In this document: piece after piece, positions 27,406-36,458 of the stretch | Position numbering within the stretch: the stretch's first letter is position 1 | Layout of the letters: each line of letters begins with the position of its first letter | Assembly (NCBI RefSeq): GCF_019316905.1 | Contig: NZ_CP079216.1 | Coordinates: 3,140,345-3,204,344 of the forward strand | Length of the DNA: 64,000 bases | Source of the DNA: Tessaracoccus palaemonis | Lineage (GTDB): Bacteria > Actinomycetota > Actinomycetes > Propionibacteriales > Propionibacteriaceae | Direction: 5' to 3' | Program-made: the position numbers and the translations under genes | Notes under the pieces: generated by a model | Seen by the model: only the letters and a program-made list of their open reading frames with translations | What the model was told of the DNA's origin: nothing | Database searches by the model: none

Positions 27406-28241
27406 CGCAGCAGGTCGAGCGCATGCTCCCCCTCTATGAAGGCAAGATGGGGTGGCAGTATGACCACCGAGCCGCAGGTTTCGTAGGCCTCGGGGACACG
27501 GACATCCTTCACAACACTGACAAGTCCGATGACGCGCGAGTGCTCCCCCGATACTGGGTTCGTGAGGAGGTGGCTCACGACCGCTTGGGCCGCCGCCGTT
27601 GGGGTACCGAGACTGCGCTTCTCGGTTTCCGGAGAGTCGCTCGCAATACCGATGAACGAACGGTCATTGCTAGCCTGCTTCCGTGGGGCGCGGCCTCCTA
27701 CGGCTGGATCCTCAGCGCCGGACCCGATGCCCAAGCGTTAGCTCTGCTCATCGCGCAGTACAACTCCTACCCATTCGACTACATGCTTCGGCAGTTCTTG
27801 TCGCAACCGTCAGTACCTCAAGGCACCTTCAGCCAACTGCCTATCCTGCCGCGGGAGGCCTTTGATGAAATGGATGACGTCTTCGGCGGGACCGCTGAGT
27901 GGATCATCCGCCGCGTGGCGGTTCTCACGGGATCTGGTAACGAGCTGCACGCCTACACACGCGCCTTGGAATCAAACATCGAGCCTCCCGTTCCGTGGGT
28001 GGCGGACACGAGGTATCGGTGCCGTCTCGAGCTCGATGCTGCCTTCTTTTACATGTTCGGGATCTCCCGCGATGACGTCGACTACATCATGGAGAGCTTC
28101 CCCATCGTCAAGCGGAAGGACATCGCGGCGCACGGCACCTTCCGCTCGAAGGACATGATCCTCGAGATCTACGACGCAATGCAGGCAGCGATCGACACGG
28201 GTACTCCGTACCGCTCCGCGCTCGAAGAGGAACTGGCATGA
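27402..28241 (+). CDS. Stand-alone second target-recognition domain of PglX/Eco57I type
   Basis: A 279-residue protein that is a divergent paralogue of the methyltransferase C-terminal part just upstream. Both begin VERMLPLYE(A/G)KM and share LPRYWV, (R/F)(R/V)ARxTDERT and ESFPIVKRKD-type ends. It has no AdoMet or NPPW motif. ATG 27402 overlaps the preceding stop (ATGA) and its own stop overlaps the McrB start (ATGA), so it is translated within the operon. It may act as an alternative specificity subunit that pairs with the catalytic part, or be a donor for recombination into the methylase gene (inference). The two copies have clearly diverged, so this is not a fresh duplication. Confidence 0.78.
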   Translation: MTQQVERMLPLYEGKMGWQYDHRAAGFVGLGDTDILHNTDKSDDARVLPRYWVREEVAHDRLGRRRWGTETALLGFRRVARNTDERTVIASLLPWGAASYGWILSAGPDAQALALLIAQYNSYPFDYMLRQFLSQPSVPQGTFSQLPILPREAFDEMDDVFGGTAEWIIRRVAVLTGSGNELHAYTRALESNIEPPVPWVADTRYRCRLELDAAFFYMFGISRDDVDYIMESFPIVKRKDIAAHGTFRSKDMILEIYDAMQAAIDTGTPYRSALEEELA

Positions 28242-30577
28242 CAATGCAGAGTGACGGACCCGAGCATGACGCGCCGGCTCGCGGCGAGGGCCCCGCGCGC
28301 GCCTGGGTGGTCCGCGCCGGCAGCAACGGGGGGTCCGAAGCATCGAACCTCCAACTCGGACGGGCGAGCATCGGATGGTCCGACGTCCCGGACATGACGT
28401 CCCTCACCAGCCGCGAGCAGGTGCGCGGCGTCGTGGATCGGCTGTATCCGAACGCGACCAGGGCGAGTCGCGGGGCCACAATGGGCCAGCTGTGGGCGTT
28501 CCGTACCTCGATCGCTGTCGGCGACATCGTCGTGATGCCGCTCGTGACGCACCCGGGCATGATCGCAGTGGGCCGGTGCATCGGGGTCTACGGCTATGAC
28601 CCCACCGCCCCTGAAATGGGCCGTCACTATGTGCCCGTGCAGTGGCAGCCGGAGTTCGTCCCCCGCACCGCACTCCTGCAGGATCTGCAGAACACGATCA
28701 ACGGCGCGAGGACGGTCTTCAGCGCCCACCGCAACAGTGCGGCAGAACGCCTCGAGGCTCTGGCGCAAGGGGGCGTCGATCCGGGGCCTTCTGATACTGA
28801 GCCACGGGATGCGTCCCGCCTCGAACGCCCCCGTTACCTCGTGATCCTCGAGGCTGCCCTGGACGCGGTCGAGCCAGGGACCTGGACGACCTACGGCGAC
28901 CTGGCAGCGATCGCTTCCACGAACCCGCAGACCGTCGGCAACTTCACCAACGGGAGCGGCGCCGAGGCCGCGCACCGTGTGCTCGGAAAGGGTGGCAGAC
29001 CCGTCGCCGGCTTCGGCTGGGCCGACAATTCTCGAACTACACAGCGCGAGGCCCTCGAAGCCGAGGGCGTCATCTTCGGCCCTTCCGGGAACGCCGACGA
29101 GACTCAGCGTGTCCGCGCCGAGGATCTCCGCGAGTATCTGGAGACCATCGGAGTTCTCGAACCCCTCCCACGGCGCGCCTGGCTGGTGCGGGGGTCGTCG
29201 GTCGACGGTCACGATCTGGTGCCTACCTGGCTGGGTTCCGGGTTCGCATCCCTGCGAGCCGCCAAGCTCCGCGAGGTCGAGGCGGGCATCAGCCGCGCGG
29301 AGCTGAAGGTGATCGTCGACGAGGACTACTCGCAGACCTCTTACGCAGCAAAGGCGGCGAAGCTCGACGAGTTCCATGCCTTCCTGTCGCGCATGCGCCT
29401 GGGCGACGTGATGGTCACCACGAGCCAGGGCAAGCTCCACGTGGGCACGATCACCGGCCCGGCGGAGTACGTCCCCTCGCCCGGGGGCCTGTCGAATCTG
29501 CGTCGCGACGTCGACTGGTCGCCGGACGGACATGACTACGGCGACCTCGCCCCCGAGATCAAGTCACGCCTGCAGGTGCAGTACGACGTCGTCGAGATGA
29601 GCCAGCAGCTCGGGCTGCTCGAGGAGCTGCTCACTCCAACCCAGGTGGAGGAGCCGGTACCGTCGCCGACGGTTCGCGAGCTGGTGCTGCCCGACGCCAC
29701 CGATGAGCTCGCCGAACGCCTGCACGTCGACCGGCCCTGGCTGCAGGAGTGCATCGACCTGCTCCGCGACCGACCGCAGCTCATCTTCTACGGCCCTCCC
29801 GGCACCGGGAAGACGTTCATCGCGCAGCACCTCGCTGGGCACCTGGCCGGCGACAACGTCCGCCTGGTCCAGTTCCACCCCGCCTACTCGTACGAGGACT
29901 TCTTCGAGGGCTACCGTCCCCTCGAGGAGGGTGGCTTCAAGCTCAAGCCAGGTCCGCTGCGGAAGGTGGTCGACGCGGCGCGGGACAACCCGTCGACGCC
30001 CTACTTCCTCATCATCGACGAGATCAACCGCGGCAATCTCGCCAAGATCTTCGGCGAGCTGTATTTCCTGCTCGAGTACCGCAGCCAGAACGTCGATCTC
30101 CTCTACGCCACCGACGACGACAGCGGTTTCACACTGCCGGAGAACGTGTTCATCATCGGGACGATGAACACCGCCGACCGGTCGATCGCGCTGGTCGACG
30201 CTGCGATGCGCCGCCGCTTCGCGTTCGTTCCGCTCCACCCGTCCGAGCTTCCCACCAGCGATGTCCTGCGCCGCTGGCTGCTTGCGACCGGACGAGACGA
30301 GGTGGTCGCAGACCTGCTCGACGAGCTGAACCGACGGATCGACGACAACGATTTCAAGATCGGGCCCTCGTACCTGATGCGCGACGCGGTGCACGCCGAC
30401 GGCGGGTTGGAGCGCGCCTGGCGCACCGCCATCCTGCCGCTGCTGGAGGAACACCACTTCGGCGACGGGATAGACGTCCGCAAGCGCTACGGCCTCGACG
30501 CCATCTTGGCGCGCGTCGCCGCATCCCAGGGGCCCGCCGAGGCGGACGATGACGACGCGGCCGCCGATCCTTCGTGA
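28238..30577 (+). CDS. mcrB: McrB-like restriction GTPase with alkyltransferase-like domain
   Basis: AAA+ motor of 779 residues, partner of the McrC gene that overlaps it. Residues about 20-140 form a PUA/EVE-like module (WVVRAG, VGDIVVMPLVTHPGMIAVGR). Residues about 200-300 match the MGMT/ATL fold: GTWTTYGDLAAIAS, AEAAHRVLGKGGR, REALEAEGVIF; the reactive Cys of the PCHRV motif is Ala here. A second PUA-like module follows (RRAWLVRG, LGDVMVTTSQGKLHVGTITG). The C-terminal half is McrB: Walker A GPPGTGKT (about 520), LIIDEINRGNLAKIFGEL and the GTPase signature MNTADRS (about 643). The N-terminal modules presumably read modified DNA. Start ATG 28238 overlaps the previous stop. Confidence 0.87.
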   Translation: MTMQSDGPEHDAPARGEGPARAWVVRAGSNGGSEASNLQLGRASIGWSDVPDMTSLTSREQVRGVVDRLYPNATRASRGATMGQLWAFRTSIAVGDIVVMPLVTHPGMIAVGRCIGVYGYDPTAPEMGRHYVPVQWQPEFVPRTALLQDLQNTINGARTVFSAHRNSAAERLEALAQGGVDPGPSDTEPRDASRLERPRYLVILEAALDAVEPGTWTTYGDLAAIASTNPQTVGNFTNGSGAEAAHRVLGKGGRPVAGFGWADNSRTTQREALEAEGVIFGPSGNADETQRVRAEDLREYLETIGVLEPLPRRAWLVRGSSVDGHDLVPTWLGSGFASLRAAKLREVEAGISRAELKVIVDEDYSQTSYAAKAAKLDEFHAFLSRMRLGDVMVTTSQGKLHVGTITGPAEYVPSPGGLSNLRRDVDWSPDGHDYGDLAPEIKSRLQVQYDVVEMSQQLGLLEELLTPTQVEEPVPSPTVRELVLPDATDELAERLHVDRPWLQECIDLLRDRPQLIFYGPPGTGKTFIAQHLAGHLAGDNVRLVQFHPAYSYEDFFEGYRPLEEGGFKLKPGPLRKVVDAARDNPSTPYFLIIDEINRGNLAKIFGELYFLLEYRSQNVDLLYATDDDSGFTLPENVFIIGTMNTADRSIALVDAAMRRRFAFVPLHPSELPTSDVLRRWLLATGRDEVVADLLDELNRRIDDNDFKIGPSYLMRDAVHADGGLERAWRTAILPLLEEHHFGDGIDVRKRYGLDAILARVAASQGPAEADDDDAAADPS

Positions 30578-31943
30578 GGGCGAGCCACCTCACCTCGTCC
30601 ACCTGAGGGGAGGTACCGCCGACGCTCTGCTGGAGTCCGGTGTCCTCAAGATGACGAGGACCGACCGGTCCGGCTGGTGGGAGGTCGCGGCGGGCACCCA
30701 GGTGGGCGTCGTGAGCGTGGCAGGGATCGAGGTGATCATCCGCCCGAAGATCGACATCAACCGGTTGGTGTTCCTCATGGGCTACGCCCGTCGCCCAAGC
30801 CACTGGCGGGACGATCTGGTCCACCTGGACCCGGACGCCGAACTTACCGAGGCGCTCGCCGACGCATTCCTGGCGCTCACCCGCCGGGCTGTCGACCAGG
30901 GGCTACTCAAGGGCTACGTGACCGTCGACGACAGCCTGCCCGTCCTGCGGGGTCGCATCCGCGAGGCGGACCAGCTCCGCCGTCGCTTCGGGCGCGAGGT
31001 CCCGTTGGAGGTCCGCTACGACGACTTCACCGTCGACATCCCCGAGAACCAGCTTCTCCTCGCAGCCGTTGAACGTTTGTTGGCTCTGCCCGGCGTGACC
31101 CGGCGGCACAGGGGCGGACTGCAACGGCTCCGCCTCCAGCTGGCCGACGTGTCGCGCCTCCCTCGCGGGGTGCGGCCGGCCTGGACCCCTAGCCGACTCA
31201 ACGCCCGCTACGTTCCCGCCCTCGAGCTCGCCGAGTTGATCCTGGCCGGCCGGTCCTTCGAGCAGCGCGTGGGCGACACCGTCGTCACCGGATATCTGCT
31301 CAACATGGCGAGGGTCTTCGAGGACTTCGTGACGGTCGCTCTGCGAGAGGCGTTCCGGGCCTTCGGCGGGCGGTCACAGCTGCAGTACGGTGCCTTCCTC
31401 GACGAGGCGGAGACGGTGCCGGTCAAGCCCGACTTCGTCTGGCTGGAGCAGGGCGTTCCGCGGGTCGTGGTCGACGCGAAGTACAAGGCGGAGAAGCCCA
31501 GCGGCTTCCCCCAAGCGGACCTCTACCAGCTGCTCGCCTACTGCACGGTCCTCGGCCTCGACGAGGGACACCTGGTCTACGCGAAGGGGTCGGAGGACGA
31601 GCGGACACACGTGGTGAAGCGGGCGGGCGTCCGGATCATCGCCCACACCCTCGACCTGGACGTCCCACGTTCCGACCTGCTCGAGCAAGTCGCCGGACTC
31701 GCACGGGTCATCCACAGCTCCGAAACCGAAGTCCCGCTGCCCTCGTTGACGCGGGACATGAGCAACAAGCCGACCACCAACTCCAGCGTTCGTGCCCGCC
31801 TCGGCATCTCCGACCGAAACAAGGCTCAATCCTCCCGCATCACCAGGGAAGCCGCCGATGACGGAATGGTCGTGACCTACGATCCCACCGTCGGCCCTGG
31901 CTCGATCAGGCATGTCCCGTTCTGGGCCGACCCAGAGCGGTGA
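30549..31943 (+). CDS. mcrC: McrC-like restriction nuclease subunit
   Basis: A 464-residue McrC-family protein. The N-terminal beta-rich region (WWEVAAGTQVGVVSVAGIEVIIRPKID) is the part that docks on McrB, followed by YDDFTVDIPENQLLLAAVERLL. The nuclease core is intact: KPDFVW (about 293) and VVVDAKYK (about 308) form the PD-(D/E)XK site. The C-terminus has an extra tail of about 90 residues rich in polar residues, lacking a recognised domain. It overlaps the McrB gene by 29 bases and closes the operon. The pair should cut DNA recognised by the McrB N-terminal modules, with GTP hydrolysis driving translocation. Confidence 0.9.
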   Translation: MTTRPPILREGEPPHLVHLRGGTADALLESGVLKMTRTDRSGWWEVAAGTQVGVVSVAGIEVIIRPKIDINRLVFLMGYARRPSHWRDDLVHLDPDAELTEALADAFLALTRRAVDQGLLKGYVTVDDSLPVLRGRIREADQLRRRFGREVPLEVRYDDFTVDIPENQLLLAAVERLLALPGVTRRHRGGLQRLRLQLADVSRLPRGVRPAWTPSRLNARYVPALELAELILAGRSFEQRVGDTVVTGYLLNMARVFEDFVTVALREAFRAFGGRSQLQYGAFLDEAETVPVKPDFVWLEQGVPRVVVDAKYKAEKPSGFPQADLYQLLAYCTVLGLDEGHLVYAKGSEDERTHVVKRAGVRIIAHTLDLDVPRSDLLEQVAGLARVIHSSETEVPLPSLTRDMSNKPTTNSSVRARLGISDRNKAQSSRITREAADDGMVVTYDPTVGPGSIRHVPFWADPER

Positions 31944-32542
31944 TTGTTTGTTGATGGAAACCTACACTCATCGGCCGACGACCACCTCGAATGTGCCTTG
32001 ACAAGGCGATACGCCTCAAATCCGATCTTGATCGGTCATGTGCGGGGACAAGGTGGGAGCCGCCACTTCAGCACCGCGGCGGGGCAGAGGATTGGGGCGG
32101 GCGTCCCGATGAGACCACTATGTTGATCGGGAGCCCGCGCGCCTCGCTGATAGCTCAAATTGTGCCTGACAAGCTGGTACAGATCATCAAGGTCGTTGAT
32201 CGGAAACGCATCGAAGGTCGGCAGGATAGGCAAGGCGGGCGCGGACGGTCCGCTCCGGCTCCCAGCACACTCCAACGCCCACAGAACTCCAGTGACGGTG
32301 ATCAACGCGCGATTACCGTCGCTCGTCGAGGTCTTCGTAGAGCACGCCAACAGCTGCCGTGCCATCTTCGCGTGACGTCAGACTGATCCTCGCGACTTGT
32401 GTCGTGAAGCCAATCAACCGGTACAGGCAGGATGCGGATTTGATGATCTCGTTCCGGAATGCCTACGTGGACCTCTTGAACAGTGCGCGCGTGGTCACAC
32501 ACGACGCCTGCGCGCTGCGACAACCCGAGCCGACGGTAGATC
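31944..32542. other. Gap after mcrC: no recognisable intact gene
   Basis: About 600 bases between mcrC and the ISL3 element. On the minus strand a coding-like stretch at about 32325-32460 reads FRNEIIKSASCLYRLIGFTT and ends VLYEDLDERR, but it has a stop upstream and no start; a further short frame lies at 32036-32365. They look like pieces of a decayed gene. I do not recognise the family. Confidence 0.4.
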
Positions 32543-34022
32543 GGCTCTTCGTACCTGAGCGTGGGGTGAGCGTGGATCCGGCGGCGGGCGTGTCGGGGGG
32601 CGGGAGGGGGTCGAGGCCCTCAAGAATCGGGGTTACCACACCACCTGATCTTCAAGGACCTCGACGATGCCCGATCCTACGTCCTGCTGCCGTGCCGGCG
32701 GCGGCTACTGCCAGCGCTGTGACCTTCTGCTGGGGTTGCCCGGGCTCCACGTGACCGGTGTCCATCGCGACGACGCGGGGCTTCGGGTTGAGGTCGAGTC
32801 CCGGCTGCCGGGGGTGATGGGTTGCCCGACATGTGGGGTCGTGGCGCATGCGCATGGCCGGCAGCGGGTGGAGTTGATCGACGCTGCCTGTTTCACGGCG
32901 CCGGTGCGGTTGTGGTGGCGGAAACGACGATGGCTGTGTCCGGAGCCGTCGTGTCCGGTGACCTCGTTCATGGAACAAGACCCCGACGTGGCGCGGCCCA
33001 GAGCGTTGCTCACCGCTCGGGCGACATCGTGGGCGGTCGGGCAGATGCGCCGCGAGAACGCTTCGGTTCAGGGTCTTGCCCGTCAGCTGGGTTGTGCTTG
33101 GAAGACGCTGTGGCGAGCCGTCAAACCGATCCTTGAAGCAGCCGCCGACGATGAGTCGCGCTTCGCCGGTGTCACCACGCTGGGTGTTGACGAACACATT
33201 TGGCATCACGTCTCGACCAGGCCTGTCGAGCAGGGTGGACGCGGCCCGAAGGAGTTCACCGGCATGGTTGATCTCACCCGCGACCAGCACGGACACGTCC
33301 GGGCGCGGCTCCTTGATCTGGTCCCGGGTCGTTCCGGCGAGGCCTACACGTCGTGGCTGAAGGCCCGCGGCGACACGTTCCGCGAAGGCGTCGACATCGC
33401 CACCCTGGACCCATTCCACGGCTACAAGAACGCCATCGACGACCAGTTGGAGGACGCCATCGCGGTGATCGACGCCTTCCACGTGGTCAAGCTCGGCACG
33501 ACCGCGGTCGACGAGGTCCGCCGCCGGGTCCAGCAAGACATCCACGGCCACCGCGGCCGCAGACACGATCCGCTGTATCGGATCCGCAACCTACTGCGCG
33601 CCGGCCGGGAACACCTCACCGACCGGCAGAAGACACGCCTCGAGACCGCGTTCACCGCCGACGACCGACACGTCGAAGTCGAGGTCGCCTGGCACTGCGC
33701 CCAACAGCTCCGCTCGGTCTACCACCAGCCCAGCCACGCCGACGGCCGCAGGGTCGCAGAGCAGATCCTGGCCACGTTCCCGTCGTGTCCGATCCCGGAG
33801 ATCGCCCGCCTCGGCCGGACCCTGAACCAGTGGCGAGACGCGTTCCTGGGCTACTTCACCACCGGCGGCGCCAACAACGGCGGAACCGAAGCCATCAACG
33901 GGTTGATCGAACTCGCCCGCCGCGTCGCCCGAGGATTCCGCGACCCCGATAACTACCGCCTCAGAATGCTCCTCATCGGCGGCGGTCTACGACTATGACC
34001 CCACGCTCAGGTCCGAAGAGCC
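32543..34022 (+). mobile_element. ISL3-family insertion sequence, complete
   Basis: Element of 1480 bp. The ends are inverted repeats of about 25 bp, GGCTCTTCG(T/G)ACCTGAGCGT then GGGGT, and it is bounded by an 8-bp direct repeat GGTAGATC (32535-32542 and 34023-34030), the target-duplication length typical of ISL3. It holds one transposase gene. Intact ends and an open frame suggest a fairly recent insertion. Confidence 0.92.
32667..33998 (+). CDS. ISL3 family transposase
   Basis: A 443-residue transposase. The N-terminal zinc-finger region has CPTCG, HAHGRQRVELID and CPEPSC, then a helix-turn-helix (QGLARQLGCAWKTLW). The DDE core shows TTLGVDEHIWHH, ATLDPFHGYKNAI and a C-terminal GGTEAINGLIELARRVARGF. 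The length matches the family and the stop lies at the inner edge of the right inverted repeat. Confidence 0.94.
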   Translation: MPDPTSCCRAGGGYCQRCDLLLGLPGLHVTGVHRDDAGLRVEVESRLPGVMGCPTCGVVAHAHGRQRVELIDAACFTAPVRLWWRKRRWLCPEPSCPVTSFMEQDPDVARPRALLTARATSWAVGQMRRENASVQGLARQLGCAWKTLWRAVKPILEAAADDESRFAGVTTLGVDEHIWHHVSTRPVEQGGRGPKEFTGMVDLTRDQHGHVRARLLDLVPGRSGEAYTSWLKARGDTFREGVDIATLDPFHGYKNAIDDQLEDAIAVIDAFHVVKLGTTAVDEVRRRVQQDIHGHRGRRHDPLYRIRNLLRAGREHLTDRQKTRLETAFTADDRHVEVEVAWHCAQQLRSVYHQPSHADGRRVAEQILATFPSCPIPEIARLGRTLNQWRDAFLGYFTTGGANNGGTEAINGLIELARRVARGFRDPDNYRLRMLLIGGGLRL

Positions 34023-34030
34023 GGTAGATC

Positions 34031-34941
34031 ACCAGGCCTGGCAGGCCAAACGCTCTGCCGTTGCCGAGTCTGCTGGCGCGGCCGCCCGAGCCTACGCGCG
34101 GCACGGCGGCACCCTTCACTCTGCGCAATGCCGCATACATCATGAAAGATGTTGATCCGGTCACAAACTGGGAGATGACTCTTCGTGATCCCGACCAGTT
34201 TTCGCCAGAGACGGTCGTCTCGTCAGTCGAGTCGGCGAGTGGCGAGCGAGGCAGGACTCGGTGGAGGCCGCCGAGCTCGAGCGCGGCCTTACAGGATTGA
34301 TAGCCGCCTTCCTTCGTTGGCCATCTGACCTGCGGGAAGCTGTCGGCCTGGACGTCCAGCCCAGCTCGCCGCAGCTGGCATCATCGGTGTCATCGGACAG
34401 CTACTGGTCGCCGCATTCGGGGGCGCTCTCTCGATCGGTATTGCTGCTGGCCAGCGGCTCTCTGGGATCTGATCTCTTGACGTCATCACCAACCGACCGT
34501 TACCCGACTTCGCCTCTCCACGATCTCCGCTGACGCTCTGTAGCCGATCCAGCCGGGCCACGATGGTGATGTTCACGCGGTCAGGCGTGGACTCGTGCTC
34601 CAACAGCACAGCACCTGCCAGCCCGCGTCTTGGCGAGCGTTTGTCGCCTCGGTGTCAGGTCATCGTTGCGAACGCAACTCTGACCAGAACCGCAATCACC
34701 GCCACGGCCCGAATACCGTTCCTCCGAGCAACGACGGGATGCAGATGAGTGGATGGTGACGAGCGTTATGTTCGATGTCGTGTGGACCCCAGACCGTGGG
34801 CGCCCCACCCTGGAGGCGCGAGAGCCCGATGCTAAGTGCGGTTGATGGGCGTTGTCCGGGGCCGTTCGAGGCACCAGCTCTCCGGAACCCACGGCATGCA
34901 CACAGCGACACATCGACCCTGTGTGAGACGCCGCCTTCCGG
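34031..34941. other. Gap after ISL3 element: no recognisable gene
   Basis: About 900 bases. Short open frames occur on both strands (for example 34261-34533 plus and 34581-34913 minus), but none has a ribosome site and family-like sequence together, and local composition is less GC-rich and irregular compared with the flanking genes. It is probably decayed island DNA. Confidence 0.4.
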
Positions 34942-35442
34942 CTAGCGCGAAGAGTCGGACTGGGTCGAGGCGTTCAGCCCAGTGCCTCCTGATAGCAAGT
35001 GCCTGCTCACCTCGCGGTACCGGTCGATGGCGACCCCGTATGCGAGCCACGCCCCTTCGCGTCCGCAGAGCAGGCCCATAATCGCGTCCTTCACCGCGGT
35101 TGCGGCCCCGGTGACCTCTCGACTTGTGAGGACGGCGACCCTGGCATGTGCGGCCATGAGCCCGTCCAGTCGGTAGCCGTCTACCAAATCCGTAACAGAA
35201 AGCCCAGAATTACGCGGGTCTTCATCGAAGTCAGCGATGCGCTCGGACTCTTGTTCGGCGGCTTGATCAAAGGCTATGACCGCATCTCGGCGGTCCGTGT
35301 ATCGACTCTGCGCGGCCTCGAATCGGAAGCGTTCTCTCGACTCTGCTCTAGCCATGTCAGCCATGCGCGACGAGTGTCTGTTGGCGAGTAGCAACGTCAG
35401 TAGCGAAGCAGCGGCGGGAGTAAGAACCGCGATCCATTCCAT
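34942..35442 (-). CDS. Hypothetical protein with N-terminal membrane helix
   Basis: A 166-residue protein of unknown family. It starts MEWIAVLTPAAASLLTLLLA, a single membrane anchor, followed by a positively charged, helical region (SRERFRFEAAQSRYTDRRDA) that may be a coiled coil, and a cytoplasmic C-terminal half. It is the last gene of a three-gene leftward operon, 5 bases after the preceding stop. The arrangement (nucleotidyltransferase-like protein, unknown, membrane-anchored protein) is compatible with a small defence or toxin-antitoxin unit, but that is inference. Confidence 0.55.
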   Translation of the reverse strand: MEWIAVLTPAAASLLTLLLANRHSSRMADMARAESRERFRFEAAQSRYTDRRDAVIAFDQAAEQESERIADFDEDPRNSGLSVTDLVDGYRLDGLMAAHARVAVLTSREVTGAATAVKDAIMGLLCGREGAWLAYGVAIDRYREVSRHLLSGGTGLNASTQSDSSR

Positions 35443-35447
35443 GCCGG

Positions 35448-36458
35448 CTACGCCTCGTCGTTCAACACGGTGGGCGTCCCTTGAGCGGCTCGGATGGACA
35501 TCATCGTGTACCGCCGACTCACACGCCCATCCGGGCGCTCTTGGGTGGTCGTCAGAGCGGTGACCTCCACCAGGTCATCGACGTTCCACTTGGTCAGCTC
35601 ATCGCCACCGAGGTCCCCCATGTCCAGGAAGAGCAACCTGTCACCTACTTGCAGGGCCCACTGCTGCCGGTTTGAGATTGTGGCCAGTTGACCGGTGAGC
35701 GTCTCCTCCATCGCGTTAAGTCCCCGGCCCTCAACGACCTCGGCTAGATACTTCGCCTCAAAGGGCTTCACGATGGCGCGACGCGTCGGCCGCGTGGGCT
35801 CACGCCACGCGACGTCAAGGGTGATGCCACTCTCTTCGATGGCCCGGGCCAGGCCGCCAACGGCGCTGCCCACTCGCGGCCCGAGATCACGAAGCCTTGT
35901 GACCAGCTCATCCGTGAGATCTGGCGTGTCGTGGGTTGCCGCGAGCAACTCCACGAGCGACTCAGACGCCAAGTCAGCAAGTGGGCGCTTCGCGATCTCA
36001 GGTGTGATTGCCCGATTCCCGCCGGGCTCGACCTCTTCCATCGGGAGCTGCTTGGGCTCGACCAAGAAGACCACAGAGCCCCGCGCTGGGGAGGCCGACA
36101 ACACGAGCCGGGTTCTGAGCACCACCTCTGCCGGCAGTTTCCCGCGGATCGACTTGATCCCCTCCAATGCGGCGCCCGTCGCAGTGACTGACTTCTGCCA
36201 AGCCGAGGAGAGGTGGGCAACCGCGTCCAGATCCGCCCGATGCCCAGGGACAGCGTCCCCGGTGAATCGGAGCTGGCCGCTGGACCTCATCTCGCGCGCC
36301 GAGCCATGCTGACTAGCCACCATGGTCTCGATGCCCGCACGCGTCAGGTCTCCTGGTTCGTCAAGCACAGGGAACTCGTCGAGCCCGGGAAGGGCAAGGA
36401 AGCGGCGCCACAGGGTTTCGCCCGGTTCCATGCGGGGTGTGTTTTCATCGGTAGCCAT
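35448..36458 (-). CDS. Hypothetical protein, middle gene of three-gene island operon
   Basis: A 336-residue soluble protein that I do not recognise. ATG 36458 is preferred because GGAGG lies 9 bases upstream; an in-frame TTG precedes it. The N-terminal half has RLVLSASPARGSVVFLVEPK, resembling a beta-rich module. The C-terminal half has RAIVKPFEAKYLAEVVEGRG and QWALQVGDRLLFLDMGDLGG, with a final strand-rich segment. It overlaps the upstream gene by 14 bases and precedes the next by 5, so all three are co-translated. No membrane segment or signal peptide is seen. Confidence 0.6.
   Translation of the reverse strand: MATDENTPRMEPGETLWRRFLALPGLDEFPVLDEPGDLTRAGIETMVASQHGSAREMRSSGQLRFTGDAVPGHRADLDAVAHLSSAWQKSVTATGAALEGIKSIRGKLPAEVVLRTRLVLSASPARGSVVFLVEPKQLPMEEVEPGGNRAITPEIAKRPLADLASESLVELLAATHDTPDLTDELVTRLRDLGPRVGSAVGGLARAIEESGITLDVAWREPTRPTRRAIVKPFEAKYLAEVVEGRGLNAMEETLTGQLATISNRQQWALQVGDRLLFLDMGDLGGDELTKWNVDDLVEVTALTTTQERPDGRVSRRYTMMSIRAAQGTPTVLNDEA

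Noticed and set aside
32036..32365. 109-codon minus-strand frame as an intact gene
   Set aside because: No ribosome site and no family likeness; only fragmentary coding-like text in several frames around it.
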